The notes under the pieces: model-generated | What the model was told of the DNA's origin: nothing | Databases searched by the model: none | The model's input: the letters and a program-made list of their open reading frames with translations, nothing else | Source of the DNA: Psychrobacter immobilis | Lineage (GTDB): Bacteria; Pseudomonadota; Gammaproteobacteria; Pseudomonadales; Moraxellaceae | NCBI RefSeq assembly: GCF_904846225.1 | Contig: NZ_CAJGZJ010000001.1 | Location: forward strand, 124,001 to 188,000 | Direction of reading: 5' to 3' | Length of the DNA: 64,000 bases | Made by a program: the position numbers and the translations under genes | Shown here: positions 43,410-52,547 of the stretch, piece by piece | How the letters are laid out: each line of letters begins with the position of its first letter | How positions within the stretch are numbered: the stretch's first letter is position 1

Positions 43410-43555
43410 TATAGCCAGGTCAATATAAAAAAGAGACAACGGGGCTGGGATAAATTTTTTGTCGCCTCTGTCTGCGCAGGCACAGCAAGCAAGAAAAATT
43501 TGTCCTAGTCACGCAGTATAGTGTCGTGTCTCCATTTTATTCAGTATCGACTCTA
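43410..43555 (+). repeat. Dispersed palindromic element, copy at 43.4 kb
   Basis: About 146 bp from TATAGCCA to CGACTCTA. The core reads CTGGGATAAATTTTTTGTCG, CCTCTGTCTGCGCAGGCACA, GCAAGCAAGAAAAATTTGTCCTAG in order; its CTGGGATAAATTTTT arm pairs with AAAAATTTGTCCTAG. It fills the convergent junction between the KefC-like gene (ends 43399) and the next gene (stop at 43557) almost exactly and may act as terminator. Confidence 0.8.
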
Positions 43556-43556
43556 T

Positions 43557-44486
43557 CTAATTAGCATTACAACCTGGGGGCGATTGCTTTTTATTTAATG
43601 AACTCATGCAGCCCCAATTATCGCTACCAGATACATGGTAAAAGATTAGCGTCTGATTATTCAGATAGCGTATAGGGAACTTAACATCCTGAATGGTCGC
43701 AATGACCGCACAATCGGTTTCTGCGACACCAGCGACTTTGGTATCGATATCAATGTTTACTTGCTGCGTGTCTATGTCTAAAGGCAAATTTATTGGGCAT
43801 TGGCCTGTTTGCTGATAAATCAATGCCACACGATTTTGTGCTGTTTTGGCCGTGTCATAAGCGTCAAACAGTACCTCGTTCGCTTTTGGCTTAGCGATAA
43901 TGGGCAAAAACTGCACCTTAATCACTATTAAAGCAAACGCGAAAAACCCAAACCCCAAGCCTAAACCAAATAAACTTACCCCACCTTCTCGGCGCAAATG
44001 CGCTTGTTGTGCCGCCTCATCTTGCGGATAATCATTGAGAGCATCTGCAATCTCACGGCGCGCCATTCGGTAATAATAAGCGTCTGTCCAGCGTGCTACC
44101 ATAAATGACCAAAACAGCCAAATCACTGCGGCAATGCTGACACGTATGGCCATCTGATAAGCATCAGGAATATAAGACATCGCCACAAATTCAAATGCGA
44201 CCAATATAATCACAATATTGAGCTGAATAAATGACCATCCTGCCACGCTATAGACAATCGCATCCATATAACGCTTACGATATAGTAGCCAAGGAAAGGT
44301 GACAAAAAACGCGGCCCAGTGCCATTTTGGGGACAGATAACCTTGCGTATCAAACTGCTCGAAGCGTTTAAGATAATAAGGCTGGGTACGATGACCGATG
44401 AACCCTTTATCCAGCTTCTTACGCTTGGCAGGAGTCAGTTGTTCTTGATAAAATGGTGGCGGCGAGTCCGTCTCAATAAATAGCAT
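43557..44486 (-). CDS. DUF2628-like membrane protein with a C-terminal periplasmic domain
   Basis: A 309-residue protein. The N-terminal 60 residues are polar; YLSPKWHWAAFFVTFPWLLYRKRY then looks like DUF2628, followed by three or four transmembrane helices to about residue 205. The last 100 residues are soluble: KANEVLFDAYDTAKTAQNRV, TGQCPINLPLD, VAETDCAVIATI and WGCMSSL. The two conserved-looking Cys pairs and the short helix followed by strands resemble minor pilin-like extracytoplasmic domains. The function is unknown. Its stop lies two bases from a repeat element. Confidence 0.7.
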   Translation of the reverse strand: MLFIETDSPPPFYQEQLTPAKRKKLDKGFIGHRTQPYYLKRFEQFDTQGYLSPKWHWAAFFVTFPWLLYRKRYMDAIVYSVAGWSFIQLNIVIILVAFEFVAMSYIPDAYQMAIRVSIAAVIWLFWSFMVARWTDAYYYRMARREIADALNDYPQDEAAQQAHLRREGGVSLFGLGLGFGFFAFALIVIKVQFLPIIAKPKANEVLFDAYDTAKTAQNRVALIYQQTGQCPINLPLDIDTQQVNIDIDTKVAGVAETDCAVIATIQDVKFPIRYLNNQTLIFYHVSGSDNWGCMSSLNKKQSPPGCNAN

Positions 44487-44684
44487 GGCAATACGCTCTA
44501 TGGGTTTCTAGAAAAAATACGCTATCAACGATTATTATATGGTAACGCCAAAACCCTTGCATAGCATAGAGAAATCAGAGAAGTCAGTAGCAAACGCGCT
44601 AAAATCAGATTGTACGTTCACAGTTGTATCGATTTAACTTATAATGAGTCAATCTTACCCACCTAATTAAGCTTTATAAATCCT

Positions 44685-45524
44685 ATGAGTCAACATCCTG
44701 ATATCAATGATAACGCCGACAGTAATCCTATTACTGATGAGCAAAACCTTAGTCGCACTAACAAACCTATCGATATTGATACCAGTGCCAGTAATGAGAC
44801 AGAGCCTACCGCTGATAAGCATATTCGTATCGTTAATACGTTTATGAAGCGGCGTACGCACATGAATAAAAATGCCGAGCTGGCTTTGACTGATCCAGCA
44901 TTTTCAGCGTATCTGGTCAATAATAGTTTCGGTGATGGCAATCTCGATGGTATTGATAACTTGCGCTCACTATTCACGGATAGCCCGAATGGCAGTGAAG
45001 CCCCACTCACCTTAGAGATTGGTTTTGGACTGGGTGATTCATTCATCGAGATGGCAGCAGCCGAGCCTACCCGTAACTTCGTTGGCGTCGAAGTGCATGA
45101 GCCGGGTATTGGTAAGTGCGCTTATATGGCAGGCACTCAAGGTTTGACCAATGTCAAAATCATCAATGGTGACGCCATTCAGCTGCTTAAACAACTACCA
45201 GAAAACCATATCGATCGTATCCAGCTTTACTTCCCTGATCCTTGGCAAAAAAAGCGTCACTACAAACGTCGTTTCGTCAGTGCTGAACGCATGGCCATCG
45301 TTACTCATAGCTTAAAGCAAGGTGGATGGTTCCATACAGCCACTGATTGGGAGCATTATGCGTTCTGGATGGTTGAAGTCTTAGATGGATTTGCAGGATT
45401 GACCAATCAAGCAGGTATTGGCAACTTCACTGACCGTCCTGACTTTCGTCCAATGACCAAATTTGAGCGCCGTGGTTTAGAGCGCGGACATGGTGTTTGG
45501 GATTTAATCTATATCAAAGCGTGA
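44685..45524 (+). CDS. trmB: tRNA (guanine46-N7)-methyltransferase
   Basis: Makes m7G46 in the tRNA variable loop using SAM. The 279-residue protein has a polar 45-residue N-terminal extension, then [47 protein letters not shown] (the family signature with catalytic Asp) and [17 protein letters not shown], ending [19 protein letters not shown]. Longer than E. coli TrmB (239) at the N-terminus. No strong ribosome binding site is visible. Followed by a perfect terminator. Confidence 0.96.
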   Translation: MSQHPDINDNADSNPITDEQNLSRTNKPIDIDTSASNETEPTADKHIRIVNTFMKRRTHMNKNAELALTDPAFSAYLVNNSFGDGNLDGIDNLRSLFTDSPNGSEAPLTLEIGFGLGDSFIEMAAAEPTRNFVGVEVHEPGIGKCAYMAGTQGLTNVKIINGDAIQLLKQLPENHIDRIQLYFPDPWQKKRHYKRRFVSAERMAIVTHSLKQGGWFHTATDWEHYAFWMVEVLDGFAGLTNQAGIGNFTDRPDFRPMTKFERRGLERGHGVWDLIYIKA

Positions 45525-45557
45525 CCTTTATCGCTTTACATTCAATATTTTTTTGAT

Positions 45558-45586
45558 AAAGCGGCTAAGATATTTAGCCGCTTTTT
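45558..45586 (+). terminator. Rho-independent terminator of trmB
   Basis: AAAGCGGCTAA and TTAGCCGCTTT form a perfect 11-bp stem around GATAT, followed by T. It ends about 60 bases after the trmB stop. Confidence 0.93.
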
Positions 45587-45851
45587 TGTACTTGCTAATT
45601 GAGAATTTATAAGATTAGAGGATAATATCTACTCATTTTCTAGCCATACCCCTTAATCTACAGGCTGTAGATATGTTTTTATAAAAAAATGGATAATATT
45701 TTCATACGTGAAACATCGCTATGATTAGGCACTTTCTTTACGAATATCCATTTATATAAGAACCAAAAAAATAATGTATGCCTATCTTGTGACATCAACT
45801 ATCTACTCAATCAATGACACTATAAGGGTTTCGTGAGTTCTCCCCATAAGC

Positions 45852-45872
45852 TGTGGATAACCCTGTGTATAA
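45852..45872. promoter_or_regulatory. Pair of DnaA-box-like 9-mers
   Basis: TGTGGATAA at 45852-45860 is the reverse complement of the consensus TTATCCACA; TGTGTATAA at 45864-45872 is that of TTATACACA, also a known strong form. Both are on the same strand, 12 bases apart. A further near-match lies at 46072-46080. Confidence 0.55.
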
Positions 45873-46226
45873 GTCGCTACTTGACAAGATTTTTCCTAGA
45901 TAGAATAAAGGGCTAGGTAAAATCGTTCATTTTTTGTACAATTTAAAAAACTTTTTAAATCAATAACTTAAACTATTTATCTATCTATAAAAAATTATTT
46001 TTAATATTCTCTAAAAAAATTTTATTGTCACAAATGTTTCACAATCTGTAAATAAAAGACACTTTATTCATTGTGGACAAGTCCCGAACCTATTGACAAA
46101 CATCCTAGTTATAATGTCCAAAACTAACAATTGATTATCGACTCTTCTATGAAATAACAAAGTTTATAACATGCGACAGCTGATGTCGTTTAGCATAATT
46201 TCATGCTCTATATGGCTCTTGGATTT

Positions 46227-46235
46227 TGTTATAAT
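46227..46235 (+). promoter_or_regulatory. Candidate extended -10 promoter for recA
   Basis: TG-T-TATAAT is a perfect extended -10 without a convincing -35. It lies about 350 bases before recA, so the leader would be long; nearer promoters may exist. Confidence 0.35.
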
Positions 46236-46372
46236 TGCCTTATCTAATTAATAGCGCTGTAGAGATGGGTTCGTCATTATTGAGAATAACATAACTCAAA
46301 AATTGCGATGGCGGCTACTAACTATGGACTTAATTTTACTACTCTCATTATTTAATTTTACTGTATAGTGGG

Positions 46373-46391
46373 GTGATATTTTAAATATCAC
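46373..46391. promoter_or_regulatory. Palindrome GTGATATTT-T-AAATATCAC upstream of recA
   Basis: Nine-base perfect arms around one base, about 200 bases before the recA start. It is not a LexA box of the E. coli type. It has the form of an operator. Confidence 0.45.
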
Positions 46392-46587
46392 TCTCTAACT
46401 AACATAACAACTTACTTATCTTGGCAAAACGTTAATAATATTTAGCGCTTTGAATAAGGCTTTAAGTGACAGTCAGCATGATTGCTCAATCATTTTTAAT
46501 AACCGTTGCTTTTAATCTTACAGATATCTCATTTATAGCATTAAAGTTAATCGTTTCAAATTCATTATTGCAAACAAGGAAGCCAGT

Positions 46588-47643
46588 ATGGACGACAATA
46601 AAGCCAAAGCTCTCAAAGCAGCATTAGGTCAAATTGAAAAACAATTTGGTAAAAATACCATCATGCATTTAGGCGATAACTCTGCCATTATGGACGTTGA
46701 TGTGGTATCGACAGGCTCATTAGGTCTGGATATTGCCCTTGGCATTGGTGGTTTACCAAAAGGCCGTATCGTTGAAATTTACGGCCCAGAAAGCTCTGGT
46801 AAAACCACAATGACGCTGCAGGCGATTGCAGAATGCCAAAAGCAAGGCGGTGTCTGTGCCTTTATTGATGCTGAGCATGCACTAGATCCCGTTTATGCAC
46901 GCAAGCTTGGCGTGAGCACGGATGACCTACTACTTTCTCAGCCTGACAACGGTGAGCAAGCGCTTGAAATCACCGACATGCTAGTGCGGTCTGGCGCGGT
47001 TGATATGATCGTTATCGACTCAGTTGCAGCGTTGACTCCGCGTGCAGAGATTGAGGGCGAAATGGGCGACTCACACATGGGACTGCAAGCACGCCTTATG
47101 AGTCAAGCACTACGTAAAATCACTGGTAACGCCAAACGCTCTAACTGTATGGTGGTCTTTATTAACCAAATCCGTATGAAAATTGGTGTTATGTTCGGTA
47201 GTCCTGAGACCACGACTGGCGGTAATGCGCTTAAGTTCTACGCCTCAGTACGTATGGACATACGCCGTATCGGTGCCGTCAAAAACGGTGATGAAATTAT
47301 TGGTAACCAAACCCGTGTTAAAGTTATCAAAAACAAAATGGCACCGCCATTCCGCCAAGCCGAATTTGAAATTACCTACGGTGAAGGTACTAATCATTTA
47401 GCGGAAGTCATTGATTTGGGTGTTGAGATTGGCGCCGTTGGCAAAGCAGGTTCTTGGTACAGCTATGGCGATGAAAAAATCGGTCAAGGCAAAGCCAACT
47501 CGGTGTTGTTCTTAAAAGAAAATCCTGCTATTGCAAAAGAGATCGAAGATAAAATTCGTGATGAAAAGCTTGGATCGAAAAAAGAAGCCAAAGCAGAGGA
47601 CTCTAATGAAGCCAATGAAGATCTTGCTTCTGAACCTGTATAA
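46588..47643 (+). CDS. recA: Recombinase RecA
   Basis: The strand-exchange protein and co-protease for SOS regulators. The 351-residue protein carries the Walker A box [47 protein letters not shown] (L1 region in its usual order), [39 protein letters not shown] (L2) and the acidic tail. AAGGA seven bases before the ATG. recX follows 43 bases later. In E. coli it is LexA-controlled; no E. coli-like LexA box is apparent here, in line with the lack of LexA in Acinetobacter. Confidence 0.98.
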   Translation: MDDNKAKALKAALGQIEKQFGKNTIMHLGDNSAIMDVDVVSTGSLGLDIALGIGGLPKGRIVEIYGPESSGKTTMTLQAIAECQKQGGVCAFIDAEHALDPVYARKLGVSTDDLLLSQPDNGEQALEITDMLVRSGAVDMIVIDSVAALTPRAEIEGEMGDSHMGLQARLMSQALRKITGNAKRSNCMVVFINQIRMKIGVMFGSPETTTGGNALKFYASVRMDIRRIGAVKNGDEIIGNQTRVKVIKNKMAPPFRQAEFEITYGEGTNHLAEVIDLGVEIGAVGKAGSWYSYGDEKIGQGKANSVLFLKENPAIAKEIEDKIRDEKLGSKKEAKAEDSNEANEDLASEPV

Positions 47644-47686
47644 TAACGGCTTAACTGTCCACTGCTATCAATAATCATGACTCGTT

Positions 47687-48766
47687 ATGAAAATTAAAAC
47701 CTTAGCTGAAATACTTGCTGAATCGGATACCGATTCAGCGAGTAACATCCATTCTAAATCAAAAAAACCTTCTAAGCACTTATATAAAGATGAGCCTAAA
47801 CCATCGGCTAAAATATTCAAACGCTCGACTTATTCTCGTAAAGACCATTCATTAATTGATGACTCTAGCCTTGAAGTAGAGGCAACCAATGAGCACTTCT
47901 CTAATATAAAAAAACCTCCCAAGTCCAAAAAACCTAAAAAACGCTTTCATCCAGCTGCTAATTTTACAGCTGAGTCTAGCGATGTGCCTGCTTATCAGCC
48001 GCCTGCCGCGCAAAGCATCAAAGAGATGCTGGCAGAAGTAAAAAGCAACGTTCATGGGACTGAAGACGAGAGCGACTCCATTATTGGTCTTGATTCCTCT
48101 GCAGAAAGCTCGACGCAACCACTTGCGTTAGCAGCGACGAATGACAGTGACTCAGATAGCCAAGCCGATAACTTACCCGCTGCCTTAAAAGCGTATTTAC
48201 GCACACCTGAACAACGACAAGCAGACGTCGATGCGATTAAGGCTGAAAGTCGTCTGCGTTGGTTGGCATTTTACTATTTATCACGTCGTGAATATGGCAA
48301 GGCTGAACTAAAACAAAAGCTGATCGATAAAGAACAAGACCCAAACAAGATCGATGCCCTACTCGATGAGTTTGAAGAAAAAGGCTATCAAAGTGATTAC
48401 CGCACCACGTTGATGCTGATCCGTGAAAATATTCGCAAAGGTCGTGGACGTGGACGCATCAAGCAAGAGTTTTATCGTAAGAAGATTGCTATGCCCAATA
48501 ATATTGATGAGCTTATTGATATGGCCAACGCCGAGTCTGATGAGTTCAGCGAATTTGTAGATGACAACGTAGACAGTTTAGTTGACGGTGTCGATTGGCT
48601 GAAGTTGGCAGTCGCCGCACGTACCAAAAAGTATGGCGACGATATACCTATTGAGCAAAAAGACAAAGCGCGCCAATTGCGGTTTTTGCAATACAGAGGA
48701 TTTAATACTGATGTCTGTTTTGATGCACTTAACTATACGTTAGACACGTTAGACGAACGCTTTTAG
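47687..48766 (+). CDS. recX: RecX regulator with a long N-terminal extension
   Basis: RecX caps RecA filaments and inhibits their growth. The RecX domain is in the C-terminal half (from about residue 185): RWLAFYYLSRREYGKAELKQ, ALLDEFEEKGYQSD, RGRGRIKQEFYRKKI, and the closing KDKARQLRFLQYRGFNTDVCFDALN. The first 185 residues are a Ser/Lys/Pro-rich, probably disordered, extension with repeated SKKPSK and PKKR-like patches; E. coli RecX is only 166 residues. The recA-recX order is classical. The start has only a weak ribosome binding site, so coupling to recA is possible. Confidence 0.92.
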   Translation: MKIKTLAEILAESDTDSASNIHSKSKKPSKHLYKDEPKPSAKIFKRSTYSRKDHSLIDDSSLEVEATNEHFSNIKKPPKSKKPKKRFHPAANFTAESSDVPAYQPPAAQSIKEMLAEVKSNVHGTEDESDSIIGLDSSAESSTQPLALAATNDSDSDSQADNLPAALKAYLRTPEQRQADVDAIKAESRLRWLAFYYLSRREYGKAELKQKLIDKEQDPNKIDALLDEFEEKGYQSDYRTTLMLIRENIRKGRGRGRIKQEFYRKKIAMPNNIDELIDMANAESDEFSEFVDDNVDSLVDGVDWLKLAVAARTKKYGDDIPIEQKDKARQLRFLQYRGFNTDVCFDALNYTLDTLDERF

Positions 48767-48838
48767 TGGGTTCTCTTTGAAACTGAGTATGTCTAGTTAT
48801 AAATGTCCTTAATTATTTAGAGCATATAAGTTTACTTC

Positions 48839-50296
48839 TTAATAATAGCCAAGTACTTTCCACCAAATCAGACCTGAACCTATCCAAACAACTAAGTTCA
48901 CCACACTCATAATCGCGCCAATGCTCCACCACTCTTTTAATGTTACATAGCCAGAGTTAAAAATAACTGGTGCAGTGCCCGTCGCATAGTGCGTCAAGGT
49001 CATCATAATATTACCCGCTGCTGCCAAAATTAAGGCATATAGCATTGGCGGTGCTCCTAATGTTAGCCCTACCGCATAAAATGCTGCAAATAACGCTGTA
49101 ATATGAGCCGTAGTACTGGCGAAGAAATAATGTATATATAAGTATACTAAAGTCAAAATAGTCACTGCGCCTACCCAGCCTACTCCAGTTGTACCAATTA
49201 GAGATTCGATACTGCCTGAAAACCAGGCAATCAAACCAAGCTCATTAAGGTAACCTGCCATCATAATCAGAGCACCGAACCAAATAATGGTATCCCATGC
49301 AGACTTCTCTTTTAAAATGTCATCCCAAGTCAGCACCCCAGTTAATATCAATGTCGTCAAGCCAATAAAAGCGGTCGTAGTAGCATCAACGCTATACTGT
49401 TTACCTAAAATTAGTGCAGGAATATTCGCCCACAATAACAGCATAATGCCAAATACACCGAGCATGATTTTTTCTTGATTACTGATTTGCCCCATTTCTG
49501 CCAGATTATCCTTTGCAAAGCCCTTTGCATCAGGTGTTACTTTAACCTCAGGTGGATAAATCATATAAATGACCAATGGCATGATTAACAAACAAAGCAT
49601 ACCTGGCAAAAACATCGCTACTGCCCACGTCGTCCATGACAACTGAATGTCACCACCTGTCGCTTTATTTACGAGGTCTACGACTAAAGGGTTTGGAGCA
49701 GTGGCAGTAATAAACATACCAGAAGTGATGGGATTTGCGTGGTAGTTGACCATCGCCAAATAGCGACCCATCTTATTTTGAGTACCATCTTCTGGCGTTG
49801 AATGAAAGCTATGGGCAATTGAGTTCATAATAGGATGAATAATTCCCCCACCACGTGCGGTATTGGAGGGCGTAATAGGTGCTATCATCAGCTCTGCCGC
49901 TGCTAAAGAGTAAGCCACGCCAATGGTTTTTTTACCAAAAATAGAGATAAAGTAATAAGCAATACGCCGACCCAAGCCAGTTTTTATCAATCCACGCGAT
50001 ATCATTACTGCGATACCAATTAGCCAAATCAAAGGGCTTGAATAGCTTGATAATGCATCGCTAATGGCTTGTTTCGGGCTATTGCTTGTCACGCCTGTCA
50101 GCGCTACCAAAGTAATGGCAATGATAGCAATCGCGCCAATGGGTAATACTTTACCAATGATCGCGACAATAGTGGCAATGAACAGTGCCAACATGTGCCA
50201 CGCATCCACTGTAACGCCATCAGGGACGGGAATGACAAACCAAATTATTAAACCAACTGAGATGGCTATAGCCGCTTGGACTGGTTTAAAGGGCAT
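48839..50296 (-). CDS. DASS (SLC13) family anion:sodium symporter or exchanger
   Basis: A 485-residue inner-membrane transporter with about twelve to fourteen helices. It has the paired SNT-type substrate/sodium motifs of the family, NTARGGGIIHPIMNS, ANPITSGMFITATAPNPLVV and THYATGTAPVIFNSG. These match the CitT/TtdT/2-oxoglutarate-malate translocator branch, so dicarboxylates or tricarboxylates are likely; the exact substrate cannot be read. The chosen start at 50296 has AAGGA nine bases ahead; upstream residues to 50353 are an unlikely leader. Confidence 0.88.
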   Translation of the reverse strand: MPFKPVQAAIAISVGLIIWFVIPVPDGVTVDAWHMLALFIATIVAIIGKVLPIGAIAIIAITLVALTGVTSNSPKQAISDALSSYSSPLIWLIGIAVMISRGLIKTGLGRRIAYYFISIFGKKTIGVAYSLAAAELMIAPITPSNTARGGGIIHPIMNSIAHSFHSTPEDGTQNKMGRYLAMVNYHANPITSGMFITATAPNPLVVDLVNKATGGDIQLSWTTWAVAMFLPGMLCLLIMPLVIYMIYPPEVKVTPDAKGFAKDNLAEMGQISNQEKIMLGVFGIMLLLWANIPALILGKQYSVDATTTAFIGLTTLILTGVLTWDDILKEKSAWDTIIWFGALIMMAGYLNELGLIAWFSGSIESLIGTTGVGWVGAVTILTLVYLYIHYFFASTTAHITALFAAFYAVGLTLGAPPMLYALILAAAGNIMMTLTHYATGTAPVIFNSGYVTLKEWWSIGAIMSVVNLVVWIGSGLIWWKVLGYY

Positions 50297-50614
50297 GAAG
50301 AAGTATCCTTGTAAAGTGCTTTTACCATCAGAAAGCTGTCTCTTACAAAGCATCCCTAAAATAATAAATACTGCAAGAGAATTTGAATCAATCTAATAAC
50401 CATCTTATAAGGTTTATGTAATCATTTTACTATTGTTTACCATTTTTAACATATCTCTTTAGATTATAGTATCGATAGGTAAAATTAACGTTGCTTCAAA
50501 CAGAAATCATGTACTAAACACAAAAAAAGATTGCATCACTAGATGCACTCTTTTTTGATTAATTTTTGAACTATATAACTATTTTAAAATAGAATTTTAT
50601 TGTAAATTGAAAGC
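50297..50614. other. Spacer between YidB-like and DASS genes, 318 bp
   Basis: Holds the YidB-like gene terminator (50522-50556) and, presumably, the promoter of the DASS gene to its left. No other gene seen. Confidence 0.6.
50522..50556 (-). terminator. Rho-independent terminator of the YidB-like gene
   Basis: On the minus strand AAAAAAGA-G-TGCATC pairs with GATGCA-A-TCTTTTTT around TAGT, with seven T at the end. Confidence 0.85.
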
Positions 50615-51328
50615 TTATTTTAAATTACTCAGTCGGCTAGACAATCGACCCATAATCTCATCAATCTCTGTATTAGCTTCCGTTTCATTATCCAAGTTGC
50701 CATTCGGTGTTAACTGGTTCATAACTTCTGGCAATAGCTCTGAGAGACCTTGACGTACTTCTGCGTCATTGGCACCTGTGTGAGCAGCAACTTGTTGAAT
50801 CTCATTTTCATCAAATAAACGACGGATTTCATTTGGATCAAGATTGTCGTTGTCTTCTTGATTACTCATCCAAGAGCGCGCTTGGTTTTCATAGCCCATA
50901 CCAGTAATTTTGGATAATGCACCGCTTACACCGCCATTATTTTTGATCCAGCTTAGTACCATTGGCATCAACATAGCAACGAGCATACCTTTACCGCCGA
51001 AGCCGCCTTTATTGCTTTGACCACCCAAAACGCTTCCTAAAATGTCGCCTAAGCCGCCAGTACCTGAACTGGTGCCACTCCGCTGATTGCCACCAGTAAG
51101 CCCACCTATGATATCGTCCAAACCAAAACCATTATCTGACTGACGATCGTACTGCTTTGGATTGTAACCCTCTGCTTGACTGCCACCACCTAATACACTA
51201 CCCAATATGTCACCAAGACCACCAGTACGACGCGGGGTGGTACGCTGGTTGACTGGATTACATTGCGAATCTTCTGGATTCATCGCACTACGTGCCACTT
51301 GACTAACCAAACTTCCTAATAAACTCAT
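50615..51328 (-). CDS. YidB-like DUF937 family protein, Gly-rich
   Basis: A 237-residue protein of the YidB/DUF937 type. It begins MSLLGSLVSQVARS and carries an exact duplicate of GGLGDILGSVLGG (about residues 37-49 and 92-104) with a related LDDIIGGLTGG between them, then a Lys/Gly-rich link, LVAMLMPMVLSWIKNNGGVSG, and a C-terminal helical domain with DPNEIRRLFDENEIQQVAAHTG and GLSELLPEVMNQLTPNG, the usual DUF937 end. The function is unknown. Start at 51328 is set by AAGGAG six bases ahead. Confidence 0.82.
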   Translation of the reverse strand: MSLLGSLVSQVARSAMNPEDSQCNPVNQRTTPRRTGGLGDILGSVLGGGSQAEGYNPKQYDRQSDNGFGLDDIIGGLTGGNQRSGTSSGTGGLGDILGSVLGGQSNKGGFGGKGMLVAMLMPMVLSWIKNNGGVSGALSKITGMGYENQARSWMSNQEDNDNLDPNEIRRLFDENEIQQVAAHTGANDAEVRQGLSELLPEVMNQLTPNGNLDNETEANTEIDEIMGRLSSRLSNLK

Positions 51329-51595
51329 GATTTGCTCCTTTTCCATTATTTATTATCAATAAGCCAAGACTTCGTTCCAAATATTTTGAACGCCATAATA
51401 TTTGATAAGTGTTAACCTTTAGCAATTAGAACATTCTTGAAGAGAATCGCTGGCTTATATATTCTATTGTTGCCCTAGAATATAACAAATATTTTTTACC
51501 ATCGAGATAGGTGTTTTGTTATGACATGTAGGCGTTCGTAAGCACGTAGAGGAAAGACTCAAATGTAGAGTAGTAAAGAACCGTTAAATTAATTG

Positions 51596-52051
51596 TTAGA
51601 TTTTTTCAGAACACACATTGGTTAGAATACTCAACTCTCGCCATTGCTTCGCGTTTACTTGATCACGAAATATGGTCACTGATAAAGAGCGCTGATAAGG
51701 TTCTAAAATATAGAATTCAATGTTCATTACCCACTGATAGCCATGGACAGCGATTAATTTCGCCTGCCATAATTCATCACCGCGACCTGTACGAATCAAT
51801 AGTTGCCATTGTTTATCGATACGCTGGCTAATCGGTGGCTGGCTAAGATGCAGCAGTATTGGCCGTGATAATGCTAAATAAGCGGTAATAGCGGCCGCAA
51901 TGATCAAAATAAAAACATACTGCCATAACGCCAAGGAAGCAAGCCATGTCAATAAAACCATAGCAGAGGTCAACCCAATATACAGTAACAAGCGTAAATG
52001 GCTGGTAGGCTGAATAGCAGTGTCAATACGCAAGGAGGTTACTGAGATCAT
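51596..52051 (-). CDS. YgfX/CptA-like membrane protein next to sdhE
   Basis: A 151-residue protein with two close transmembrane helices (about 22-40 and 44-65) and a C-terminal soluble part (LLIRTGRGDELWQAKLIAVH, FYILEPYQRSLSVTIFRDQVNAKQWRELSI). The plan, ending with the D-x-x-x-x-x-x-WRxL pattern, is that of YgfX (CptA), usually encoded next to sdhE. In E. coli YgfX and SdhE were described as a toxin-antitoxin-like pair acting on MreB/FtsZ, though this is contested. Identity here rests on topology and neighbourhood more than on strict motif match. Confidence 0.6.
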   Translation of the reverse strand: MISVTSLRIDTAIQPTSHLRLLLYIGLTSAMVLLTWLASLALWQYVFILIIAAAITAYLALSRPILLHLSQPPISQRIDKQWQLLIRTGRGDELWQAKLIAVHGYQWVMNIEFYILEPYQRSLSVTIFRDQVNAKQWRELSILTNVCSEKI

Positions 52052-52129
52052 ATGTAAGCGCCAAAGAGAATATTAAACTGATAGGCAATCAGAAGCTCAA
52101 AGCCCTTATCTTGAACTAGGAGATAATAA

Positions 52130-52411
52130 TTAAGTCAAATCTCTAGTATGACGCCATGTCTTAATTTTATTAACTAACGCCCATATGTCATCGTCTTCGG
52201 GACGATTTTGATTGGTAAAATAATCTAATAAATCAGGGTCTTCATGAGTCAGCATTTGGGCAAAGGTTACTTGCTCAGCAGGGTCTGCTATTAGATACCG
52301 CTCTTTAACATAAAGGTCGATATAAAAATCCAATTCTTTTAGTCCACGGCGTGCCTGATAGATAATACGGCGCTGTTCATTGGTTGGTTCTGGTTGAGCT
52401 GTCATTGTCAT
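52130..52411 (-). CDS. sdhE: FAD assembly factor SdhE
   Basis: A 93-residue protein that promotes covalent flavinylation of succinate dehydrogenase SdhA. It has the family signature in IIYQARRGLKELDFYIDLYV (RGxxELD, needed for activity), followed by FAQMLTHEDPDLLDYF and a C-terminal DDIWALVNKIK. The YgfX-like gene follows 78 bases downstream, the classical sdhE-ygfX pair. Confidence 0.9.
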   Translation of the reverse strand: MTMTAQPEPTNEQRRIIYQARRGLKELDFYIDLYVKERYLIADPAEQVTFAQMLTHEDPDLLDYFTNQNRPEDDDIWALVNKIKTWRHTRDLT

Positions 52412-52547
52412 AGTGATGATCTCATTTATTTAAATAGTTTTTGATAATGTGTTTACAATGGGTTTGAGAATTTATCTTTCGTGATTAAATAGCAGATAAA
52501 AACATTTATAACGTTAAACAATAGCGTCAAATGTATCAAATAATACT

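Larger units (their letters stand above)
45525..46587. other. 1.06-kb gene-free AT-rich region before recA with DnaA-box-like sites
   Basis: No credible coding region on either strand. It holds the trmB terminator, two DnaA-box-like 9-mers 12 bases apart (TGTGGATAA and TGTGTATAA), an AT-rich stretch at about 45920-46050, a one-mismatch box TGTGGACAA at 46072-46080, an extended -10 (TGTTATAAT) at 46227-46235 and the palindrome GTGATATTT-T-AAATATCAC at 46373-46391. It is by far the longest empty stretch here. It could be an origin-like or regulatory region, or hold an unrecognised small RNA. Confidence 0.7.

Noticed and set aside
45852-46080. Calling this region the chromosomal origin
   Set aside because: Only two good DnaA boxes and one near-match, and neither dnaA, dnaN nor rpmH is here; kept as a lower-certainty finding instead.
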